Shown here: positions 1 through 4,962 of the stretch, piece by piece
Layout: every line of letters starts with the position of its first letter
Numbering within the stretch: position 1 is the first letter of the stretch
From: Kiritimatiellia bacterium
Lineage (GTDB): Bacteria; Verrucomicrobiota; Kiritimatiellia; RFP12; DVOR01
DNA length: 5,902 nt
Direction: 5' to 3'
Assembly (NCBI GenBank): GCA_017548245.1
Contig: JAFYMU010000220.1
Span: forward strand, 1 to 5,902
Program-made: the position numbers and the translations under genes
Notes under the pieces: model-generated
The model's input: the letters and a program-made list of their open reading frames with translations, nothing else
Database searches by the model: none
What the model was told of the DNA's origin: nothing

Positions 1-42
1 CGCCGTCGGCGCAGGGAGGGGGTGTTATTAATTTACCGTGCC

Positions 43-68
43 CGGGGGCTACGCGTTGCTTGCCCCCG
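43..68. repeat. GC-rich hairpin 1
   Basis: CGGGGGC (43-49) pairs perfectly with GCCCCCG (62-68) around a 12-base loop. No T-run follows, so it is not a classical terminator. Hairpin 2 and the heptamer repeats follow closely, which suggests that all three are parts of one composite intergenic element. Confidence 0.6.
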
Positions 69-79
69 TCTGTAATCTG

Positions 80-95
80 CCGCCCTGACGGGCGG
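80..95. repeat. GC-rich hairpin 2 with TGAC loop
   Basis: CCGCCC (80-85) and GGGCGG (90-95) form a perfect 6-bp stem around a TGAC tetraloop. The sequence after it is GT-rich repeat rather than a T-run. It could act as a weak terminator for a transcript entering from the left, or be a REP-like unit. The sequence alone does not decide. Confidence 0.55.
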
Positions 96-129
96 TTGTT
101 GGTTGATGGTTGCTAGTTGCTAGTTACTC
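95..129. repeat. Five imperfect 7-bp tandem repeats (GTTGCTA-like)
   Basis: The units read GTTGTTG (95-101), GTTGATG (102-108), GTTGCTA (109-115), GTTGCTA (116-122) and GTTACTC (123-129). Two are identical and all share GTT at the start. They begin on the last base of hairpin 2. The unit is far too short for a CRISPR repeat and there are no spacers. Slippage-generated microsatellite or part of a dispersed repeat are the likely explanations. Confidence 0.7.
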
Positions 130-170
130 GGAGGGGCTGTGGAAGTACGTTTTCAAAGGTGGCTACACAA

Positions 171-208
171 AAGACTGCCAGAATATTTTCCGCCAGTTTC
201 GCAGTCTT
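171..208. repeat. Perfect 8-bp inverted repeat with 22-base loop
   Basis: AAGACTGC (171-178) is the exact reverse complement of GCAGTCTT (201-208). The loop of 22 bases is AT-rich in its first half. In RNA it would form a stem-loop; in DNA the arms could be the trace of a small mobile repeat. No transposase is associated with it. Confidence 0.5.
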
Positions 209-213
209 GCATA

Positions 214-229
214 GCACGTTAAATCGTGC
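214..229. repeat. Small hairpin GCACG/CGTGC
   Basis: GCACG (214-218) and CGTGC (225-229) are perfect complements around a TTAAAT loop. It lies six bases after the 171-208 inverted repeat, so the two would stack as adjacent stem-loops if this region is transcribed. A 5-bp stem can occur by chance. Confidence 0.35.
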
Positions 230-233
230 AGGT

Positions 234-263
234 GATAGACAAAAGCGAGATAGACAAAGGCTA
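234..263. repeat. 15-bp tandem duplication
   Basis: Two consecutive 15-base units (234-248 and 249-263) agree at 13 of 15 positions, with the first ten bases, GATAGACAAA, identical. The differences are A to G at unit position 11 and G to T at position 14. It could be a simple slippage duplication, or a pair of protein-binding sites on the same face about 1.5 helical turns apart. It lies about 100 bp upstream of the proposed nifU promoter. Confidence 0.65.
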
Positions 264-271
264 ACACCCCA

Positions 272-283
272 CCCCAAATGGGC
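272..283 (-). repeat. Reverse-orientation copy of the CCCATTTGGGG hairpin core
   Basis: CCCCAAATGGGC is the exact reverse complement of GCCCATTTGGGG found at 3718-3729 after the OmpA gene; its 11-base core also recurs at 5781-5791 in the lpxA terminator. On the minus strand it could fold as CCC-ATTT-GGG. No T-run follows on that strand, so a working terminator here is doubtful. Confidence 0.5.
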
Positions 284-315
284 AAATCTGTTACCAAAAC
301 ACTATCTATAATCCG

Positions 316-334
316 AAGACGAGAGGCGCGTCTT
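316..334 (+). terminator. Weak terminator-like hairpin upstream of nifU promoter
   Basis: AAGACG (316-321) pairs with CGTCTT (329-334) around a 7-base loop, followed by an AT-rich TATATTAAAG stretch rather than a clean T-run. It could end a transcript arriving from the left and so insulate the nifU promoter. Its right arm overlaps the TCTTTA/TAAAGA dyad, so the two structures are mutually exclusive in RNA. Support is moderate to weak. Confidence 0.3.
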
Positions 335-345
335 TATATTAAAGA
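331..345. promoter_or_regulatory. AT-rich dyad upstream of the nifU promoter
   Basis: TCTTTA (331-336) and TAAAGA (340-345) form a perfect 6-bp inverted repeat around TAT. It ends 17 bases before the proposed -35 box, where an activator site or an AT-rich UP-like element could sit. No specific regulator can be named from the sequence. Confidence 0.3.
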
Positions 346-362
346 GAGCATTTTCAAATTTA

Positions 363-393
363 TTGGCACGCAACGCAAAATCTTTGCTATACT
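363..393 (+). promoter_or_regulatory. Candidate sigma-70-type promoter of nifUS
   Basis: TTGGCA (363-368) matches the -35 consensus at five of six positions, and TATACT (388-393) is a good -10 box preceded by TG at 385-386, giving an extended -10. The 19-bp spacer is longer than the usual 17, which an extended -10 can compensate. Transcription would start near 400 and give a leader of about 45 bases. The -10 neighbourhood, TGCTATACTATT, resembles the one before the OmpA gene. Confidence 0.5.
375..387. promoter_or_regulatory. Dyad inside the promoter spacer, candidate operator
   Basis: GCAAA (375-379) and TTTGC (383-387) are perfect inverted repeats around ATC, placed between the -35 and -10 boxes. 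A repressor bound here would block RNA polymerase. Fe-S assembly operons are often controlled by iron or cluster status (for example by IscR or Fur families), but this dyad does not match a consensus I can name with confidence. Confidence 0.35.
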
Positions 394-432
394 ATTGGGC
401 GATGTTATGAGTTGCCTCTTTAACGTCGTTTG

Positions 433-438
433 AAAGGA
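433..438 (+). promoter_or_regulatory. Ribosome binding site of nifU
   Basis: AAAGGA lies eight bases before the ATG at 447. It supports that start, which also gives an N-terminus that aligns at position 1 with NifU/IscU proteins. Confidence 0.7.
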
Positions 439-446
439 TACTCGCC

Positions 447-1286
447 ATGTGGGATTATACAGATCAGGTGATGGATCACTTCCGTCATCCGCGAAATGTC
501 GGCGTCATTGACAATCCGGACGGTAAAGCTACCGTCGGGTCGTTGGCGTGTGGCGACGCATTGACATTTATGTTTAAGTTGGGTGCTGACGGGAAGATTG
601 CAGAAGCCAAGTTTCAGACCTTTGGATGCGCCAGTGCCGTGGCCTCTAGTTCGGCATTGACGGAGATGGTCATTGGCAAGACGTTGGAAGAGGCTGAAAA
701 GATTACAAATCGCGAAATTGCCGCCTATTTGGGGGGGTTGCCTGACCAGAAGATGCACTGTTCGGTGATGGGCAAGGAAGCCTTGGAAGCCGCTATTCAC
801 AACTATCGCACGGGCGAAGAGAGTGTGGTGCAGGTACACGAAGAGATTGTGTGCTCTTGCTTTGGCGTTTCTCGCGATGAAATTGAACGTGTCACACGTG
901 AAAACAACTTGCATTCGGTTGATGAAGTGGTCAACTATTGCAAGGCTGGTGGCGGTTGCGGGATGTGCCGTGACCACATTCAGGAAATCATTGACGAAGT
1001 GAACCACACCGCTGCCGCAGCGAGTGCGCCGGCCCCTGCCCCGAAGAAGATGACGGTCTTGCAGAAGATTAAGCTCATCGAACAGACGCTTGAAGAGCAA
1101 GTGCGCCCTGTCTTGCGCAAGGATGGCGGCGATGTGGAATTGATTGACGTAGATGGCGACATTGTGCGGATTTCCTTCCGCGGAATGTGCGCGGGTTGCC
1201 GTAGCGCCGCATTGACGCGCGACAACTTGATCGCCACTGCATTGCACGAATTTGTTGACCCCGCGATTACCGTGGTGATGGAGTAA
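447..1286 (+). CDS. nifU: Three-domain Fe-S cluster assembly scaffold NifU
   Basis: This cytoplasmic scaffold builds [2Fe-2S] and [4Fe-4S] clusters from iron and NifS-delivered sulfur and passes them to apoproteins. The 279 residues show all three domains of full-length NifU. The N-terminal IscU-like scaffold (about 1-125) has cysteines C35, C61 and C105 and the ACGD motif with D37. The central BFD-like [2Fe-2S] domain (about 133-185) has C136, C138, C171 and C174. An Ala/Pro linker (188-199) precedes the C-terminal Nfu domain (about 203-279) with the CAGC pair C248/C251. From memory, Azotobacter NifU has its cysteines at nearly the same numbers up to the linker; here the linker region is shorter. 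C165, just before the KAGGGC motif, is an additional cysteine. The stop is two bases before nifS, so both are co-transcribed. No nitrogenase genes are near, so a general housekeeping role is more likely than dedicated nitrogenase maturation. Identification is secure; the biological role is inferred. Confidence 0.96.
   Translation: MWDYTDQVMDHFRHPRNVGVIDNPDGKATVGSLACGDALTFMFKLGADGKIAEAKFQTFGCASAVASSSALTEMVIGKTLEEAEKITNREIAAYLGGLPDQKMHCSVMGKEALEAAIHNYRTGEESVVQVHEEIVCSCFGVSRDEIERVTRENNLHSVDEVVNYCKAGGGCGMCRDHIQEIIDEVNHTAAAASAPAPAPKKMTVLQKIKLIEQTLEEQVRPVLRKDGGDVELIDVDGDIVRISFRGMCAGCRSAALTRDNLIATALHEFVDPAITVVME
1280..1283 (+). promoter_or_regulatory. Ribosome binding site of nifS inside the nifU end
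   Basis: GGAG lies within the last codons of nifU, five bases before the nifS ATG at 1289. The nifU stop and nifS start are separated by two bases, an arrangement typical of translational coupling. Confidence 0.65.
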
Positions 1287-1288
1287 TC

Positions 1289-2467
1289 ATGCAGCCGCTG
1301 ATTTACTTGGACAATAACGCAACGACCCAACCGGCACCTGAAGTTGTCGAGGCGATGCTCCCGTACCTTTCGCAGGCATGGGGCAACCCCTCGAGTATGC
1401 ATGCCTTTGGCGGTAGCGTGGCGCGTCCAGTGGCTCAGGCGCGTGAAACGGTCGCGGCCTTCTTGGGCGCAGAGCGTCCAGAGGAAATTCTTTTTGAAGG
1501 GTGTGCTACTGAAGCAGACAACCACGCCATCTTTGGCGTCACGTCGGCTTGGGGGCAGCCCGGCACTGTGATTACGAGCCGCGTGGAGCATCCGGCGGTC
1601 TTGGGTCCCTGCTTACGTCTGCGCGAACAGGGTCACAACGTAATCGAAATCGGTGTCAATGGCGAAGGGCTCTTTGATATGGAAGCTTACGCCGCCGCAT
1701 TGGAAGCCACGCCGGGCCCGAAGTTGGTCTCGGTGATGTGGGCGAACAATGAGACGGGGGTGATCTTCCCCATTCGTCAAATCGCAGAAATGGGTAAGGC
1801 CGCGGGCGCAACGGTTCACACCGATGCGGTGCAGGCTGCTGGCAAGTTGCCAATCGACGTGAGCACGGTTCCCGTGGACTTATTGACGATTGCAGGCCAC
1901 AAAATGCACGCACCCAAGGGCATCGGTGTGCTTTATGTACGCCGTGGTACCCGTTTGAAACCCCTTGTTCTCGGTGGACATCAGGAACGCGGTCGCCGCG
2001 GTGGCACGGAAAACGTCCCCTACATCATCGGCATGGCAAAGGCTTGCGAACTCGCAACTGCCGCGCTCACCGATGGCTCCGAGAATCGCATTATGCAACT
2101 GCGCGACAAGCTCGAAGCGGGCTTGCTCGCCACCTGTCCCGACAGCCGTGTGAACGGTTGCCGCGACCGCAATTGCCGCGTGCCCAATACGCTCAACATC
2201 TCCTTTGAATACATTGAAGGCGAGAGCGTGCTCTATCATTTGAGCGACCGTGGTATTTGCGCGAGCTCTGGTTCGGCCTGCGCTGCAGGTAGTCTAGAGC
2301 CCAGTCACGTAATCCGTGCGATGGGTGTACCCTTTACAGCCGTACACGGATCTATTCGTTTTTCACTCAGTCGTTATACAACAGAGGAAGAAATCGACCT
2401 CACGTTGCGTCATGTACCCGAAGTGGTCGCAGAGATGCGCGCGTTGTCACCTTTTGTAAAACACTGA
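1289..2467 (+). CDS. nifS: Cysteine desulfurase NifS (group I, NifS/IscS-like)
   Basis: This PLP-dependent enzyme converts L-cysteine to L-alanine and leaves a persulfide on its active-site cysteine, which supplies NifU with sulfur. The 392 residues begin with the family signature IYLDNNATT (5-13). The PLP-stacking histidine is H101 in RVEHPAV, the cofactor-binding aspartate D179 in HTDAVQ, and the Schiff-base lysine K205 in AGHKMHAPKG. The GGHQERGRRGGTEN stretch (229-242) is the usual substrate and cofactor loop. The catalytic cysteine is C331 in SSGSAC, the group I motif, rather than the group II (SufS) form. Length fits the family (about 400). Non-catalytic cysteines at C291 and C296 flank a short loop. 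It forms an operon with nifU. Pairing with three-domain NifU, rather than with IscU or SufBCD, supports the NifS name over IscS, though the two cannot be fully separated by sequence alone. Confidence 0.95.
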   Translation: MQPLIYLDNNATTQPAPEVVEAMLPYLSQAWGNPSSMHAFGGSVARPVAQARETVAAFLGAERPEEILFEGCATEADNHAIFGVTSAWGQPGTVITSRVEHPAVLGPCLRLREQGHNVIEIGVNGEGLFDMEAYAAALEATPGPKLVSVMWANNETGVIFPIRQIAEMGKAAGATVHTDAVQAAGKLPIDVSTVPVDLLTIAGHKMHAPKGIGVLYVRRGTRLKPLVLGGHQERGRRGGTENVPYIIGMAKACELATAALTDGSENRIMQLRDKLEAGLLATCPDSRVNGCRDRNCRVPNTLNISFEYIEGESVLYHLSDRGICASSGSACAAGSLEPSHVIRAMGVPFTAVHGSIRFSLSRYTTEEEIDLTLRHVPEVVAEMRALSPFVKH

Positions 2468-2470
2468 CCC

Positions 2471-2493
2471 GACCGCGTCCATTTTGGCGCGTC
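2471..2493 (+). terminator. Weak terminator-like hairpin after nifS
   Basis: The segment pairs as GAC/GTC, GCG/CGC and CC/GG with single-base bulges at C2474 and T2478 and an ATTTT loop (2481-2485). Only a mixed TTATGTT follows. Its inner part, GCGTCC-ATTTT-GGCGC, resembles the strong lpxA terminator, GCGTCCC-ATTT-GGGGCGC, so it looks like a degenerate member of the same hairpin family. It starts three bases after the nifS stop and probably gives only partial termination. Confidence 0.4.
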
Positions 2494-2496
2494 TTA

Positions 2497-2505
2497 TGTT
2501 ATCCT
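2497..2505 (+). promoter_or_regulatory. Candidate extended -10 promoter of the OmpA-family gene
   Basis: TG (2497-2498), one base, then TATCCT (2500-2505) gives an extended -10 element. The context TGTTATCCTATT matches TGCTATACTATT before nifU at 10 of 12 positions. No recognisable -35 hexamer lies 16-18 bases upstream, and the expected -35 area overlaps the nifS hairpin. If used, it gives a leader of about 55 bases. Confidence 0.4.
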
Positions 2506-2547
2506 ATTCCGAGAACATGATCAAAGTGGATCTACGGAATACACTTA

Positions 2548-2568
2548 ATGAAAGGTAATACACCATGA
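2548..2568 (+). CDS. Possible six-codon leader peptide overlapping the ompA start
   Basis: An ATG at 2548 opens a six-codon frame (MKGNTP) whose TGA (2566-2568) overlaps the OmpA-gene start as ATGA. That stop-start overlap would allow translational coupling. However, it has only a poor upstream binding site (GGAA) and contains the OmpA gene's own ribosome binding site, so it is most likely chance. Confidence 0.12.
   Translation: MKGNTP
2550..2555 (+). promoter_or_regulatory. Ribosome binding site of the OmpA-family gene
   Basis: GAAAGG ends nine bases before the ATG at 2565. The start is confirmed by the signal peptide that follows directly. Confidence 0.6.
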
Positions 2569-3713
2569 AACAACTCTGGCTCCTTGCCACTGCACTTGGC
2601 TTCGCAGGTTTCTTGACTGCACAGGATGCAGCTCCTAAGGGTCCCGTCGTTGCAGCTACCGACGACCGCGTCGTCGCCGCCTCCGATGAAGATGAAGGCA
2701 ACGAAGGCCGCTTCTATGTTGGCCCTGGCATCGGCGCGATGCGCATTCACCGCACCGCTTCTCCCCGTCCGGGTTCGAACGTTCGCGGCATGCAGCCCTA
2801 CGTCCTCATGCGCGTGGGTTATGACTTCGCTGACAGCCCCTGGTCGGTGGAAGGCTACGGCATGTACGGTTATCAGCGCGAATCCAAGAAGGTGAACCAG
2901 CAGAACATCCTCGGCCTCGGCGTGGAAGCGCTCTATCACTTCGACCGCTATGCTCAGTTCGACCCCTACTTGGCCGCTGGTTTGGGCTATGTGCTCTTCT
3001 CGGGCGACCGCGAATGGCAGGACGACAAGGCTTCTCACGTCTTCGCTCAGGCTGGCGTGGGTGCTTTCTGGCACATCAACGAAGACCTCTCCCTCCGCGG
3101 TGACATCCGTTACCACGTGGCAGTGGCTGGCGACTACATCGGTTACACCTCCGCTGACCTCGGCTTCATCTACTACTTGGGCGGCAACAGCGACTGCGCT
3201 GCTGACACCGTGGCTCCTTTGGCTGAACCCGCCATCGAAGCTGGTGCCAAGGCTTATGACGAAGCTTCTGAACACAGCGCAACCATCCGCGACGTGACGC
3301 CGGAAGGTTCTGTCGACGAAATGAAGTTGGAGCTCCACTTGCAGTACGCTAAGGACACCTCCATCATCGAACCGGCTAACTACCCGGCGCTCGACGAACT
3401 CCTCCGCATCATGACCAAGGCTTTCGAAGCTAACCCCGAAGCTTACGTCTCGATCGACGGTCACGCTGACCGCACGCACGGTTCTGACCACGCTTACAAC
3501 CAGAAGCTCTCTGAAGCTCGCGCTAAGAGCGTGATGACCTACCTCAGCTCCAACGGCATCCCGGCTGAACGCATGAAGGCCGCTGGTCACTCCTTCGACC
3601 AGCCCAAGGATCCGGTGGACTTGGATAAGGGTACGCCCTCCAACCGCCGCACGGAAGTCGTGATCCGTGGCGTGGACGAAGCTACGCGCGCCAAGATCCG
3701 CGCTACCAAGTAA
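2565..3713 (+). CDS. OmpA-family outer-membrane beta-barrel protein with peptidoglycan-binding domain
   Basis: It probably anchors the outer membrane to peptidoglycan and may form a narrow pore. The 382 residues start with a Sec signal peptide (MKQLWLLATALGFAGFLTA, likely cut near residue 19). An acidic, Ala-rich stretch (20-48) follows, then a beta-barrel (about 49-206) of alternating strands rich in Gly and aromatics, closing with DLGFIYYLGG. A linker (207-253) leads to the OmpA C-terminal domain (about 254-369). That domain shows IDGHADRTHG and NQKLSEARAKSV, with D302 and R319 at the positions that bind diaminopimelate in characterised OmpA domains, and ends with NRRTEVVIRG (360-369). Codon use is strongly biased to C-ending and GAA/GCT codons, more than its neighbours, which suggests high expression. 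It appears to have its own promoter. Barrel type and physiological role cannot be fixed further, so no gene symbol is given. A Pal lipoprotein is excluded because there is no lipobox. Confidence 0.9.
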   Translation: MKQLWLLATALGFAGFLTAQDAAPKGPVVAATDDRVVAASDEDEGNEGRFYVGPGIGAMRIHRTASPRPGSNVRGMQPYVLMRVGYDFADSPWSVEGYGMYGYQRESKKVNQQNILGLGVEALYHFDRYAQFDPYLAAGLGYVLFSGDREWQDDKASHVFAQAGVGAFWHINEDLSLRGDIRYHVAVAGDYIGYTSADLGFIYYLGGNSDCAADTVAPLAEPAIEAGAKAYDEASEHSATIRDVTPEGSVDEMKLELHLQYAKDTSIIEPANYPALDELLRIMTKAFEANPEAYVSIDGHADRTHGSDHAYNQKLSEARAKSVMTYLSSNGIPAERMKAAGHSFDQPKDPVDLDKGTPSNRRTEVVIRGVDEATRAKIRATK

Positions 3714-3715
3714 TT

Positions 3716-3757
3716 CAGCCCATTTGGGGCGCATCTCGTGGCGCCCCAAATGAACTG
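3716..3757 (+). terminator. Long perfect hairpin between the OmpA gene and lptF
   Basis: CATTTGGGGCGC (3721-3732) and GCGCCCCAAATG (3741-3752) form a perfect 12-bp stem with an 8-base loop. CAG (3716-3718) and CTG (3755-3757) can extend it across a CC/AA internal loop. It starts three bases after the OmpA stop. No T-run follows, so it is not a standard intrinsic terminator; it may protect the OmpA mRNA 3' end, attenuate read-through into lptF, or be a processing site. No promoter is visible between it and lptF. Confidence 0.6.
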
Positions 3758-3766
3758 CAACCTCAC

Positions 3767-3770
3767 GGAG
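3767..3770 (+). promoter_or_regulatory. Ribosome binding site that decides the lptF start
   Basis: GGAG sits six bases before ATG 3777. In-frame alternatives GTG 3738 and ATG 3750 lie inside the loop and right arm of the preceding hairpin and lack a binding site, so 3777 is preferred. Confidence 0.7.
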
Positions 3771-3776
3771 AGTACA

Positions 3777-4952
3777 ATGGGTACATTACAACGTTACATC
3801 CTACGTTCCTTTTTAGTTGCTGCAGGATTAACCGGATTAGTACTGACCTTTGTGCTCTCCGTTGGTTTTCTCTTCCAGGTCTTCCAATTCGTCATGCGCG
3901 GTGCATCGGCGATATTGGTGCTTCAATACCTGGCAGCATCGCTCCCTGAAGTGCTCGGGTTTACGATTCCTTTGGCACTGATGGTGGCGTCTTTGCTAGT
4001 CTTTGGACGTATGTCTACAGACAGCGAAATCGCAGCAATGAAGGCTTGTGGGATTAGCTTCCTCTCGATTATGAGAGGGCCGATGTTAATCGCCATCTTG
4101 TGTTCGATGCTCGGTTTCTACTTGCAAAACTACGCAATGCCGCGCGGCCACTATGTGCGTCGCACCATTTCGAATCGTTTAGCACTCGATGCAGGCGTTC
4201 AATTAATGGAACCTGGACGCTTCATCGATGAAATTGACAACCTTGCCGTCTTCTGTGACCGTAAATCTGATATGAAGGATGATGACGGAAAGGGTTACAC
4301 CGCACTCTACAATTTGTTTGCCATTGATCGTCGCGATGGCTTCTTGCGTGAAATTCATGCAGACCGCGCCCACATGCGTGCAGAGGGCAGCGATTTGGTC
4401 TTTACCCTCTTTGATGCAAAGATTACGCCCCCGGATGACGGTCTCTCTGGCACGGCCTCGTTTTCTGAATTTACCTATCGTTGCAAAGACGTGGTGTCGC
4501 GCACCAAGAAGTATTTGAAGAAGCCGAAAGACTACGACTTTATGGAGTTGTTTGCCGCTGAGCAAGAGGCTAAGCAGCAACTGATTCGAGCCAAAAATCC
4601 CCAACCTCAGGCAGAAACCGCTGAAGGCGCCGAAGCGAAGCCTGTGGTTTCTGAAAAGGCCGCAGAAAAATGGTACTGCCGCCTCAAGTTCTTGTTGAAC
4701 TACCGTTTGGTGTGGGCACTCTCCTCTTTCTGTTTTGTTCTCGTGGGCATTCCGATGGGATGTCAGGCACAACGTAAGGAGTCCTCTAAGGGCATGGTGA
4801 TGGGGTTGGCGATTGGTATTGCCTTCTTCCTCTTCATCTTGCTCTCGGAAGCACTCGCCTCCAAGCCAGCCGCCTTCCCGTGGCTGATTGTGTGGATTCC
4901 CGTTGTGATTTGCGTGGGCACGGCTTGTTTTCTTATTCCGAAAAATCAGTAA
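3777..4952 (+). CDS. lptF: LPS export ABC transporter permease, LptF/LptG (YjgP/YjgQ) family
   Basis: This inner-membrane subunit, normally paired with a second permease and the LptB ATPase, extracts lipopolysaccharide and passes it to the periplasmic LptC/LptA bridge. From ATG 3777 it has 391 residues, and the MGTLQRYILRSFL start is typical. Membrane segments lie near 12-38, 55-77 and 101-119, then 308-326, 338-359 and 367-387. A periplasmic beta-jellyroll fills about 120-250. GRMSTDSEIAAMKACGIS (77-94) is the conserved cytoplasmic helix that contacts the ATPase, and GIPMG (324-328) the conserved motif of the fourth segment. A charged Ala/Glu-rich stretch (about 257-300) before the fourth segment makes it slightly longer than E. 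coli LptF (366 by memory). Starting 24 bases earlier than lpxA's ribosome site would be wrong: its stop overlaps that site. LptF versus LptG cannot be settled by eye; the partner is not in this window. Context with lpxA supports an LPS role. Confidence 0.85.
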   Translation: MGTLQRYILRSFLVAAGLTGLVLTFVLSVGFLFQVFQFVMRGASAILVLQYLAASLPEVLGFTIPLALMVASLLVFGRMSTDSEIAAMKACGISFLSIMRGPMLIAILCSMLGFYLQNYAMPRGHYVRRTISNRLALDAGVQLMEPGRFIDEIDNLAVFCDRKSDMKDDDGKGYTALYNLFAIDRRDGFLREIHADRAHMRAEGSDLVFTLFDAKITPPDDGLSGTASFSEFTYRCKDVVSRTKKYLKKPKDYDFMELFAAEQEAKQQLIRAKNPQPQAETAEGAEAKPVVSEKAAEKWYCRLKFLLNYRLVWALSSFCFVLVGIPMGCQAQRKESSKGMVMGLAIGIAFFLFILLSEALASKPAAFPWLIVWIPVVICVGTACFLIPKNQ

Positions 4953-4956
4953 GGAG
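4951..4956 (+). promoter_or_regulatory. Ribosome binding site of lpxA overlapping the lptF stop
   Basis: AAGGAG shares its first two bases with the lptF TAA stop and lies six bases before ATG 4963. A ribosome finishing lptF is thus placed to start lpxA, implying coupled expression. Confidence 0.8.
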
Positions 4957-4962
4957 TTCGCT

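Larger units (their letters stand above)
1..362. other. Gene-free, repeat- and hairpin-rich leader region
   Basis: No convincing protein gene lies in this stretch. The only plus-strand open frame of note (117-311) begins at a TTG inside a tandem repeat, has no ribosome binding site and encodes a basic, low-information peptide. The region is instead packed with small structures, listed separately: two GC-rich hairpins, heptamer repeats, inverted repeats and a 15-bp tandem duplication. Its density of structure suggests a decayed or dispersed intergenic repeat element, possibly the 3' region of an upstream gene outside the window. I cannot assign it to a named repeat family. Confidence 0.6.

Noticed and set aside
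1..11. CGCCG/CGGCG inverted repeat at the window start
   Set aside because: Only a one-base centre separates the arms, so it cannot fold fully, and context to the left is missing. It may be the tail of an upstream structure.
95..129. Heptamer repeats as a CRISPR array
   Set aside because: Units are 7 bases, contiguous and without spacers, and there are no cas genes.
117..311. Plus-strand open frame of 64 codons upstream of nifU
   Set aside because: It starts at TTG within the heptamer repeats, has no ribosome binding site, crosses several hairpins and the 15-bp tandem repeat, and encodes a basic peptide with no recognisable motif.
420..1247. Minus-strand open frame of 275 codons opposite nifU
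   Set aside because: The plus strand has all NifU domains and cysteines. The antisense product is Cys/His-scattered without order and has no supporting start signal.
2532..3749. Minus-strand open frame of 405 codons opposite the OmpA gene
   Set aside because: It mirrors a highly biased gene whose codon choice leaves few stops on the opposite strand. The product has no recognisable fold, while the plus strand encodes a clear signal peptide, barrel and OmpA domain.
3738..3776. Longer LptF N-terminus from GTG 3738 or ATG 3750
   Set aside because: Both starts lie in the loop or right arm of the strong hairpin and lack a ribosome binding site. ATG 3777 has GGAG at six bases and gives the normal family N-terminus.
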